A stretch of 5,164 nt of DNA from JAVZCJ01 sp964532175 (GTDB taxonomy: Archaea > Thermoproteota > Nitrososphaeria_A > Caldarchaeales > JAVZCJ01): assembly GCA_964532175.1 (NCBI GenBank), contig CAZHGP010000065.1, forward strand, positions 1-5,164, given 5' to 3'. A program made the position numbers and the translations under genes. Position 1 is the stretch's first letter. Each line of letters begins with the position of its first letter. This document shows positions 1 to 5,150 of the stretch, one piece after another. The notes beneath the pieces are model-generated. The model was not told the DNA's origin, ran no database searches, and worked only from the letters and a program-made list of their open reading frames with translations.

Positions 1-116
1 TTATGTGTATGGAAATTAATCCAAAATATTGTCATCGTAGATTTATTTCAAATCATTTAGAGAAAATGAATGTTAAAGTAATTCATATTATAAAAAAAGG
101 GCAAACATTATTATAA
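1..116 (+). CDS. DUF488 family protein, C-terminal fragment
   Basis: This is the 3' end of a gene that begins before the window; the first complete codon is at base 3 and the TAA stop at 114-116. The readable 37 residues begin MCMEINPKYCHRRFISNHL and continue to a lysine-rich end. They match the C-terminal signature of DUF488 proteins, in which a hydrophobic strand ending in Cys is followed by an acidic or polar turn, a Cys-His-Arg motif, a helix, and a final V-x-H-I strand. Here the Cys is at base 6, the CHR triplet is at 30-38, and VIHI is at 78-89. DUF488 proteins are small cytosolic proteins without an agreed biochemical role; the CHR motif is the conserved core. The identification rests on a short stretch but the motif is distinctive. 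No operon partner is visible downstream, because the next element is a tRNA on the other strand. Confidence 0.72.
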   Translation, partial: MCMEINPKYCHRRFISNHLEKMNVKVIHIIKKGQTLL

Positions 117-157
117 TGTTAAAAAAGATATAAATATAAAAAATTCTGGAATGAAGT

Positions 158-191
158 TTCTAATTAATTCTATTTTATATTTTTATGTTTA
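158..191 (+). terminator. T-rich tract after the DUF488 gene
   Basis: The stretch is dominated by T on the + strand, with several runs of three to five T. It lies about 40-75 bp after the DUF488 stop and before the tRNA. Archaeal transcription commonly ends at such U-rich tracts without a hairpin, so it is a plausible terminator for the upstream gene. In AT-rich DNA this is weak evidence. Confidence 0.3.
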
Positions 192-212
192 AGAATAACG
201 CCGGGGGTGGGA

Positions 213-247
213 ATTTCATTAAGAGTGTAAATAACTACACTCTTAAT
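213..247 (-). other. tRNA intron 3 in the T-loop, position 59/60, 35 nt
   Basis: This intron forms a textbook bulge-helix-bulge. The outer helix is the T-stem (258-254 with 211-207). The central 4-bp helix is exon TTCA (253-250) with intron TGAA (218-215), all Watson-Crick. The two 3-nt bulges are AA^A (249-247) and AT^T (214-212). An 11-bp inner stem pairs 246-236 with 229-219 and is closed by a 6-nt loop. Cleavage at the standard points leaves the T-loop UUCAAAU, the normal archaeal form. The boundary is unique under these rules. The intron breaks the T-loop that tRNA gene finders rely on. Confidence 0.93.
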
Positions 248-282
248 TTTGAACCCACGCGGTCCAAAATGGACCACAGGCT

Positions 283-293
283 TTCTAAAACTA
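283..293 (-). other. tRNA intron 2, canonical position 37/38, 11 nt
   Basis: Between anticodon base A36 (295) and the 3' anticodon stem (281-277) lie 13 nt where a normal tRNA has 2, so 11 nt must be removed. The canonical 37/38 site gives intron TAGTTTTAGAA and a loop with G37 and A38. The central helix is poor: exon CTTG (299-296) against intron TTAG (288-285) has one U-U mismatch and one G-U pair, with the 3' bulge AA^A. A cut one base earlier would give A37 but cannot form a helix. The presence of an intron here is firm; the exact boundary is less so. Confidence 0.78.
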
Positions 294-301
294 CTCAAGG
301 C

Positions 302-312
302 TTACGCATATT
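302..312 (-). other. tRNA intron 1, position 29/30, 11 nt
   Basis: Cutting out AATATGCGTAA joins CAG (315-313) to GC (301-300) and so creates the 5' anticodon stem CAGGC, which pairs with GCCTG at 281-277. Without removal no anticodon stem forms. The processing structure has a 4-bp central helix: exon GCGC (318-315) pairs with intron GCGT (307-304), three G-C pairs plus one G-U. It has a 3-nt bulge AA^G at the 3' cut, and a 7-nt loop holds the 5' cut AG^A. There is no inner helix, so this is a relaxed bulge-helix-loop. The exon half of the helix uses tRNA bases 24-27 and therefore competes with the D-stem. Confidence 0.85.
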
Positions 313-350
313 CTGCGCCATATCCACTAGGCGACCCCGGCTTACGAATA

Positions 351-376
351 AAGAATATTAAGCGGAGCTTAAAATA
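351..376. promoter_or_regulatory. Divergent promoter region with inverted repeat between tRNA and archease
   Basis: Only 45 bp separate the tRNA 5' end (341) from the archease ATG (387). On the + strand an AT box GAATATTAA (353-361) sits about 26-34 bp before the archease ATG, the spacing of a leaderless archaeal gene. On the minus strand ATTTTAAG (375-368) sits about 27-34 bp before the tRNA 5' end. Between and overlapping both lies a perfect 6-bp inverted repeat, TTAAGC-gga-GCTTAA (358-372). It could be an operator, a shared promoter symmetry or chance; the boxes are not strong consensus matches. Confidence 0.4.
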
Positions 377-386
377 ATTTTTCTTT

Positions 387-818
387 ATGAATAGAGGATA
401 TAGATATCTAGAACATATGTCTGATTTATATATTGAAGCTTATGGAGCTAATCTTAAAGAGGCTTTTGAAGAAGCAGCTAAAGCAACATTTAATGCTATT
501 ACAGATTTAAATAATGTTTCTCCTATTATTAAGAAAGAAATTATTATTGAAGGGTTTGATGAATTTTCTTTACTTTATAATTGGATTGAAAAACTTTTAC
601 AAATTTTTGAAATAGAAAATTTTATTCCATGTATTTTTAATATTAAAAAAATTTCTAAGAAAGAAGATAAAATTTTTTTAGAAGCTATTGTTAAAGGAGA
701 AGAATTTAATTACGAAAAACATACTCATGGAATAGGAATAAAATCTATGACTTATGCTTTAATGGAAATAATTTATGAAAAAAGTAAAGTCATTGTTAGA
801 TTTCTCTTAGATATATAG
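387..818 (+). CDS. Archease, RtcB tRNA-ligase activating protein
   Basis: The 143-aa product has the archease length and motifs. N-terminal YRYLEHMSD (residues 5-13) corresponds to the family's F-x-D-H-T-A-D start, with Met and Ser replacing the usual Thr and Ala but H10 and D13 kept. A G-x-x-L-x-E-x-F helix follows (20-27), then TD at 39-40 and a G-I-x-I-K-S-M-T-Y strand-helix (115-123) in place of the usual V-K-A-x-T-Y. The protein ends in the diagnostic Asp-Ile (142-143). D13, D40 and D142 are the likely metal-binding acids. Archease is a small cytosolic protein that helps RtcB form the RNA-(3')pp(5')G intermediate and makes ligation multi-turnover, so it acts in tRNA exon joining. ATG is the first start after an in-frame stop at 375-377; the U-rich bases before it contain no Shine-Dalgarno, consistent with leaderless translation. 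RtcB itself is not in the window. Confidence 0.93.
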   Translation: MNRGYRYLEHMSDLYIEAYGANLKEAFEEAAKATFNAITDLNNVSPIIKKEIIIEGFDEFSLLYNWIEKLLQIFEIENFIPCIFNIKKISKKEDKIFLEAIVKGEEFNYEKHTHGIGIKSMTYALMEIIYEKSKVIVRFLLDI

Positions 819-846
819 TTTATGTTTATTATTTCATTCTTTTAAA
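819..846 (+). terminator. T-rich convergent gap after archease
   Basis: Archease and the AOR gene converge with 15 bp between their stops. From 819 the + strand is T-rich, with TTT and TTTT runs continuing to about 844 inside the AOR 3' end. That suits a U-tract archaeal terminator for archease. The opposite strand shows no equivalent T run just after the AOR stop, so its terminator probably lies within the archease 3' region or is not recognisable. Confidence 0.33.
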
Positions 847-2705
847 ATTATTCCTTTCTTTTCTATTTCTGGTATAACATAATCTAAACCTAGATTTCTT
901 AATGTAGATTTTTTAGGTATTCCTCTTTCATCCCATCCTCTTAATTCATAATACCATGAAAGCATTTTATCATAAGTTTCTTTATCAAGTTTTCTTCCAG
1001 CATAAGGACCTTTAGTATATGGTTGCTTAAACCATTTCTCAGGTGGATAATCCATTTCTCTATTCCAATATCCAAGCTCTCTTATCCAAAAAGCTCTTAT
1101 TAAAGAATATATTCTATCACAAACTTCATATATTTTATCCCAAGTAAATTTTATTCCAGTAGCTGCTTCTAAATATTTTGGATACCAATCTAAATTAAAG
1201 CCTACCTCTACCCATGGAAGCCTACAAGTAACTGCTGTTTCAAAAAAGCTCCTCCTTCTTTGCATTAATATAAGTTTCTCAACTTTCTCTTTATTTATTA
1301 TATCTCTTCCTTCGGCTATTTCTAATGAAATAAACCATGCATCTTTATGATGAGCTCCTATTGGAGAAGTACCATATGCTAAAGCCATTCCATGTAATGT
1401 ATGGCATTCATATGCAGAAATTTCAAGCCCTTTAATTTGCATTGCAAAACTTTTAGAATTACCACCTATTTTTTCAGATAAGGCTAATGTTCCTTCTGCC
1501 ATGTATTTTCCAAACCCTTCTTTTGAAATAATCATTTCAATAAGTTTTAAGTATGCTTCTGTATCTCCCCATTCTATTTTTAATCCTAAATCTTCTTCTT
1601 TTAAAAATCCTTTTTCAAAAGCTTCAGTTATAAAAGCAAGAACTCCACCTAAACTAATAGTGTCTATTCCATATTTATCAGCAATTAAATTTAAAGAAAG
1701 AACTGAATCCATATCTTTAATTCCTAAATTTGGACCAAGCATACCAATGTTTTCATAATCAACTTCTACTATTTCCCCTTTAAATTTACCTGATTTTATT
1801 TTACATAAATTACCACATTTCATATTACAAAAAGGACAACCTTTTTGACCTATTTTAAAATATTTTTCCATAGAATTGCCATCTAAGTTTTCTGAATATT
1901 CAAAAATACCTTCACTAAAATTTCTTGTAGGCAATGTGCTATTAACTTGACACCATTCAAAAACTCCCATTGTTCCTTGACGAATCCATGCATTATAATT
2001 ACTTGAAGATACTATTTCTCTATATCCTTTTTTACCAAGTTCAATAAGATCATTTTTATTAGCAATAGGAATTTCTTTATCCCCTTTTATTACTATTGCT
2101 TTAACATTCTTTGAACCCATTACTGCACCTAATCCAGGTCTTCCACCAGCTCTACCTTTTTCAGAAAAAATTATAGAATATTTAACAAGATTTTCACCTG
2201 CAGGACCAATTAATAGTATTCCAGAATCATTCCCATATTCTTTTTCAAGAGCATCTTGTGTTTGCCAAGTATCTTTACCCCAAAGATTCGTTTCTTCAAT
2301 AAAAACTTTATCATTCTCGATAAAAATTATACTATGTTCTTTAGCTTTACCTTCTAATATTAATACATCATAGCCTGCTCTTTTTAATTGAATTGCAGCT
2401 TTACTACCTATGTTACCATCTCCATAACCATTAGTAAGAGGAGATTTTGAAGCAATTTGCATTTTCCCACTACTTGGTATTGGAAGCCCAGTAAGTGGTC
2501 CAGTTGCAAAAATTAATTTATTATTAGGACTTAAAGGATCTAAATTCTCTTTAATTTCATCCCAAAGTATTTTTATTGCAAATCCTCTTCCTCCAATGAA
2601 ATTTAATGCGATTTCTTCATTAAGATTTTCAATCTTAGATTTTTTATTACTTAAATTAATTCTTAAAATTTTACCTATCCATCCTCCTTTAAACAATGTT
2701 CTCAC
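834..2705 (-). CDS. Tungsten-type aldehyde ferredoxin oxidoreductase family protein
   Basis: The 623-aa product is full length for the family, whose Pyrococcus furiosus AOR has about 605 aa. AOR enzymes hold a tungsten (or molybdenum) bis-pyranopterin and a [4Fe-4S] cluster in the cytosol and pass electrons from aldehyde oxidation to ferredoxin. Visible landmarks are GWIGKILRINL (8-18), IGGRGFAIKIL (37-47), KSPLTNG (87-93), AGGRPGLGAVMGSKNVKAI (186-204), cluster ligands C290, C293, C297 and C494, the Glu-rich active-site strand (314-329), D343-KYGID-type pterin motif (343-348), GAHH (450-453) and the C-terminal YYELRGWDERGIP (585-597). The second pterin motif, normally D-x-x-G-L-C, reads E-T-A-V-T-C (489-494). 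The start is GTG, directly after an in-frame TAA; a TTG three codons in is an alternative. Aldehyde, formaldehyde, glyceraldehyde-3-phosphate or acyl-CoA substrates cannot be separated by reading. No ferredoxin or cofactor gene is adjacent. Confidence 0.92.
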   Translation of the reverse strand: MRTLFKGGWIGKILRINLSNKKSKIENLNEEIALNFIGGRGFAIKILWDEIKENLDPLSPNNKLIFATGPLTGLPIPSSGKMQIASKSPLTNGYGDGNIGSKAAIQLKRAGYDVLILEGKAKEHSIIFIENDKVFIEETNLWGKDTWQTQDALEKEYGNDSGILLIGPAGENLVKYSIIFSEKGRAGGRPGLGAVMGSKNVKAIVIKGDKEIPIANKNDLIELGKKGYREIVSSSNYNAWIRQGTMGVFEWCQVNSTLPTRNFSEGIFEYSENLDGNSMEKYFKIGQKGCPFCNMKCGNLCKIKSGKFKGEIVEVDYENIGMLGPNLGIKDMDSVLSLNLIADKYGIDTISLGGVLAFITEAFEKGFLKEEDLGLKIEWGDTEAYLKLIEMIISKEGFGKYMAEGTLALSEKIGGNSKSFAMQIKGLEISAYECHTLHGMALAYGTSPIGAHHKDAWFISLEIAEGRDIINKEKVEKLILMQRRRSFFETAVTCRLPWVEVGFNLDWYPKYLEAATGIKFTWDKIYEVCDRIYSLIRAFWIRELGYWNREMDYPPEKWFKQPYTKGPYAGRKLDKETYDKMLSWYYELRGWDERGIPKKSTLRNLGLDYVIPEIEKKGIILKE

Positions 2706-2732
2706 TTAAAGGAAAAATTATAGAAAAATAAT

Positions 2733-2742
2733 CTATATAAAA
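2733..2742 (-). promoter_or_regulatory. TATA box of the AOR gene
   Basis: On the minus strand the sequence TTTTATATAG contains the archaeal consensus TTTATATA (2741-2734). Its centre is about 33 bp before the GTG start, so transcription would begin about 5-8 bp upstream of the start codon and leave an almost leaderless mRNA. No Shine-Dalgarno precedes GTG, which agrees. A GGAGG at 2682-2686 lies inside the gene, too late for this start. Confidence 0.65.
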
Positions 2743-3135
2743 CTTCATATTTAATTTTTGGCATTAACTTTTTATTATTTTCCTTTTCATTTAAAAAAGA
2801 TCCCCCTCATATATAATTTAAATAAGAGAAAAATTAAATCTATTATTTTCAAAATAAAACTTTAAATAGCTTAATATTTAATTAATTTGGAAGATTATAA
2901 TAAAAAACATAGGAATTTATTTAAAAAACTTTAAGCGAATTTACTAAAACTTGTAATATAATCTTTATAAATAAATAAAAAGATTATATTTATCTTTCTT
3001 ACGATATTTTTTAAAATAAATCGTTTTTAAGAAGAATACATGTACAAAGAGCTTTATTTAAAAGGAGTAAAACTGAAAAAATAAAAAAAGCGATTTTTTA
3101 AACTTTAATTTTCTATAAAATTTAATTCTACTAAT
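2743..3135. other. AT-rich intergenic stretch between divergent AOR and GCS2 genes
   Basis: No gene is supported here. The longest ATG frame noticed, at 3042, is 14 codons and unlike any protein recognised. GC-rich islands, which would mark structured RNAs in this genome as the tRNA does, are absent; the only local patch is GATCCCCCTC at 2800-2809. A second TATA-like run occurs at 2811-2818 on the + strand without a gene at the right distance. Two inverted repeats near 2955-3033 are the only structure seen. Confidence 0.6.
2955..2990. repeat. 12-bp perfect inverted repeat in the intergenic region
   Basis: AATATAATCTTT (2955-2966) is the exact reverse complement of AAAGATTATATT (2979-2990), with a 12-nt spacer made of ATAA units. 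A second, imperfect one follows at 2996-3033: TTCTTACGAT against ATCGT and AAGAA, with a TTTT bulge. In DNA this AT-rich, a 12-bp palindrome can arise by chance. Operator, transcript hairpin and neutral sequence are all open. Confidence 0.45.
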
Positions 3136-3156
3136 TTGAAAGTATATATATAAAAA
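3135..3156 (+). promoter_or_regulatory. BRE/TATA promoter of the GCS2-family gene
   Basis: TTTGAAAG (3135-3142) looks like a TFB recognition element directly before an alternating TATATATATAAAAA run (3143-3156). The TATA centre near 3149 predicts a start of transcription near 3175, about 8 bp before the ATG at 3183. The leader has no Shine-Dalgarno. Confidence 0.6.
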
Positions 3157-3182
3157 GAAACTTTTTAGCAAAAGTTGAGTGT

Positions 3183-4265
3183 ATGTATAACAATAAAGCA
3201 TTAATTTCTATGGGAGTTGAAGTTGAATTTTACACAATAAATATACCAAAGTTAGAAATACATAGGAAAGTAATATATCCGAAAAAATCTGTTATTGAGA
3301 AAGGAGAGAAATTTACAAAAGATGAAAGCATAGGTTCAGAATATGATAGCAAAGTTTTTTATTCTCTTCATGAAGCACTTTTCTTATTAAAAAATGGTTT
3401 AAGAAAATATTTATTAAAAAATTATCGATATGTTGAAGAAGAAAATTCTGAAGTATTAGCTTTAGTAGGTGGTTGGAAAGATAGATTTGCAGGAGCACAT
3501 TTGCATATAGGGCTTGGAGAAAATGGAATAAATAAAAAAGATGCTGAAAAATTAGCAATTCATATTCATGATCATATTCCATTCATAATAGCTTTATCAG
3601 CAAATTCTCCTATATGGAGAGAGGAAATAACGAATAATGCATCTAATAGATTGATTAGATGCAGTGAAAATTATTGTAGCATAGTTCCAAGAGGAAAATT
3701 GAATATGGATCATTATAATGAAATTAGTTATAATTATGCTATAAAATCTAAACCTCCAACACTTGAATTAAGAGTATGTGATAGTAATATCCCATCATAT
3801 CTATGTGCTTCACTTTTCATTCTGAAATTAATAACATTAGGATGGTTAAAAGGGAAAAAGGTAACTAATAAATGTTCATATGAAAATTATGTTAAAGCAA
3901 GATGGAATGCTGCTAAAAAAGGAACTAAAGCAATTATTTTTTGGAATGATAAACCAGTAGATGTAAAAAATTATTGTAATTTATTCTTTAAAAAATATAG
4001 AGAAGAATTAGATGAAGTAAATATTCCTGATGAAGTATTAGAAGTAATAAAATTATTTAAAAAAGGATGGAATGGAGCTGAAATAATTAGAAATTCATGT
4101 AAAAAATTTAAAAAGAAACATCCAATTTCATGGCAAAAATATTTTGCAATGAATTATGTAAATGCTATAGAATCTATTTTGAATGGAGAAACAATCTTTG
4201 ATTTTAGTGAAAAACTCATGGTAGAATTGCCAAAAACAAATGATATTGAAATTTTTCCATCATAA
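3183..4265 (+). CDS. GCS2-family carboxylate-amine ligase (glutamate-cysteine ligase-like)
   Basis: The 360-aa product matches GCS2/YbdK-type ligases in length and in the order of conserved blocks of the glutamine synthetase/GCS fold. These are MGVEVEF (10-16) with E13 and E15 on the first strand, SE (52-53), AGAHLHIGL (103-111) with H106 and H108, ALSANSPIW (137-145), TLELRVCD (193-200) with E195 and R197, and KARWNAAKKGTKA (238-250), the usual R-x-x-A-x-x-G block. Such enzymes use ATP and metal ions to activate a carboxylate as acyl-phosphate and join it to an amine; the acidic and His residues bind metals and the Arg the phosphates. The acceptor and donor are not readable; gamma-glutamylcysteine synthesis is only one option and most archaea do not make glutathione. 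It stands alone behind its own promoter. Its last 6 bp overlap the methyltransferase stop on the other strand. Confidence 0.85.
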   Translation: MYNNKALISMGVEVEFYTINIPKLEIHRKVIYPKKSVIEKGEKFTKDESIGSEYDSKVFYSLHEALFLLKNGLRKYLLKNYRYVEEENSEVLALVGGWKDRFAGAHLHIGLGENGINKKDAEKLAIHIHDHIPFIIALSANSPIWREEITNNASNRLIRCSENYCSIVPRGKLNMDHYNEISYNYAIKSKPPTLELRVCDSNIPSYLCASLFILKLITLGWLKGKKVTNKCSYENYVKARWNAAKKGTKAIIFWNDKPVDVKNYCNLFFKKYREELDEVNIPDEVLEVIKLFKKGWNGAEIIRNSCKKFKKKHPISWQKYFAMNYVNAIESILNGETIFDFSEKLMVELPKTNDIEIFPS

Positions 4266-5060
4266 TTTTTCAGAAATTAAAAATAAATATTCTCCAAAAA
4301 AATTGAATGGATAAATCCATCTAAAAATATTTTCAATAAGAAATAAAAATCTCATAGAAGTTTTTATTTTTAAATCTTTACATGGATTATAATTTGGTGG
4401 AACGAATAAAAAAATGCTTCCAAGTTTAATAGTTTTAAAATTATTTCTTTTAAATAAAGAAAGTAAGCTTTTTGGTGAAAAATAATGAGTCCAAATATTT
4501 AGAATTCTTCCATTTGGAACTTTTATAAAAATATATTCTTCATTTTTTGAGAAATTTTTTATAATTGAAGATATCCCTCTCTTGATTTCTTGAAAAAACC
4601 AATGTATTGAATAATCATTTGCTACAGAAACTATTGCTATACCTTTCTTCTTTAAAACTCTTGAAATTTCTTTTATTGCTATTTCATATTTAGGCATATG
4701 GTTTAATGCACCAAAAAAGGAAAAAATATTATTAAAGGAATTACTTCTAAATGGTAAAAATTCACCACTACCAACTACAAAAAAGCAATCGCATACATTT
4801 TCATTCTTAGCTTTTTCTAAAGCTTTTTTAATCATTTCATTAGAAATATCTAAACCTATGATTTTCATATGCTTATTAGCTAAAAATAATGTTTGTTTAC
4901 CTGTTCCACAACCAATATCAAGAATTAAGCCTTGCTTAATAAATTTCAATAAAATATTTTTTTCAATTTCATGCATATAATTTATTTGCGGATTACTATA
5001 AAGATTATCATAACATTCTGCTAAAATATCATATTCTTTATGTGTCTGACTTTCTATCAT
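4260..5060 (-). CDS. Class I SAM-dependent methyltransferase (Methyltransf_11-like)
   Basis: The 266-aa product has a complete Rossmann-type methyltransferase domain. Motif I is LILDIGCGTGKQT (45-57), the glycine loop that binds S-adenosylmethionine. The acidic end of strand 2 is IIGLDIS (67-73), with D71 expected to contact the ribose. SGEFLPFRSNSFN (98-110) matches the D-x-x-x-L-P-F-x-x-x-x-F-D region of the UbiE/Methyltransf_11 group, GALNHM (117-122) motif post-strand 4, and ISRVLKKKG (132-140) the conserved helix before strand 5. Residues 150-266 are aromatic-rich and include HYFSPKSLLSLFKRNNF (192-208), typical of the C-terminal half of small-molecule methyltransferases. No membrane helix or signal peptide is obvious. 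The substrate is unknown. ATG is the first start after an in-frame TAA two codons upstream; AAAGGGA about 9 bp before is a weak Shine-Dalgarno. The gene converges with the GCS2 gene, overlapping by 6 bp. Confidence 0.9.
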   Translation of the reverse strand: MIESQTHKEYDILAECYDNLYSNPQINYMHEIEKNILLKFIKQGLILDIGCGTGKQTLFLANKHMKIIGLDISNEMIKKALEKAKNENVCDCFFVVGSGEFLPFRSNSFNNIFSFFGALNHMPKYEIAIKEISRVLKKKGIAIVSVANDYSIHWFFQEIKRGISSIIKNFSKNEEYIFIKVPNGRILNIWTHYFSPKSLLSLFKRNNFKTIKLGSIFLFVPPNYNPCKDLKIKTSMRFLFLIENIFRWIYPFNFFGEYLFLISEKL

Positions 5061-5126
5061 AGTTTAATCCCTTTCTGGAACAAGCATCCTTAGAATACTT
5101 AACCTCATTCATAAGAAGATACTAGA

Positions 5127-5150
5127 AAATAATAGCAAAAACTACTATTT
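5127..5150 (-). repeat. Hairpin upstream of the methyltransferase
   Basis: On the minus strand AAATAGTAG (5150-5142) can pair with CTATTATTT (5135-5127) around a TTTTTG loop: nine pairs with one G-U, followed by T-rich sequence. It could be a terminator for a minus-strand gene ending just beyond the window or an accidental AT-rich hairpin. The rest of 5061-5164 holds only a poor TATA-like run (TTAAGTATT, 5101-5093) for the methyltransferase. Confidence 0.25.

Larger units (their letters stand above)
199..341 (-). tRNA. tRNA-Ser (anticodon UGA) with three introns
   Basis: Read on the minus strand, the acceptor arms GCCGGGG (341-335) and CCCCGGC (206-200) pair perfectly, with discriminator G at 199; CCA is not encoded. 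The D-arm (332-317) has a GCC/GGC stem and GG in the loop. A long variable arm (276-259) with a GGTCC/GGACC stem marks a class II tRNA. The T-stem is GTGGG (258-254) with CCCAC (211-207). Removing 312-302, 293-283 and 247-213 gives anticodon stem CAGGC/GCCTG, loop CUUGAGA with anticodon UGA, and a standard UUCAAAU T-loop. The mature length is 86 nt at about 65% GC, far above its surroundings. Acceptor sequence, discriminator G and long variable arm all fit archaeal serine tRNA rather than leucine. The tRNA decodes UCA and probably other UCN codons. It diverges from the archease gene. The interrupted T-loop means standard searches could miss or truncate it. Confidence 0.93.

Noticed and set aside
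261..275. GGTCC-AAAAT-GGACC on the + strand as an independent T-arm or hairpin element
   Set aside because: On the minus strand it is exactly the variable arm of the tRNA, which explains it fully.
199..341. Reading the GC-rich island as tRNA-Leu or another structured RNA
   Set aside because: The long variable arm would allow leucine, but discriminator G, the GCCGGGG acceptor and anticodon UGA all fit serine, and complete arms rule out a non-tRNA reading.
1501..1758. An 85-codon open frame on the + strand inside the AOR gene
   Set aside because: It lies antisense to a clearly coding, conserved part of the AOR protein, and its translation shows no recognisable domain.
3042..3086. A 14-codon ATG frame in the AT-rich spacer
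   Set aside because: It is too short, has no Shine-Dalgarno or TATA at proper distance, and resembles no known small protein.
3313..3582. An 89-codon open frame on the minus strand inside the GCS2 gene
   Set aside because: It is antisense to conserved ligase motifs, and its Leu/His/Phe-rich translation is what the complement of this coding sequence would give.
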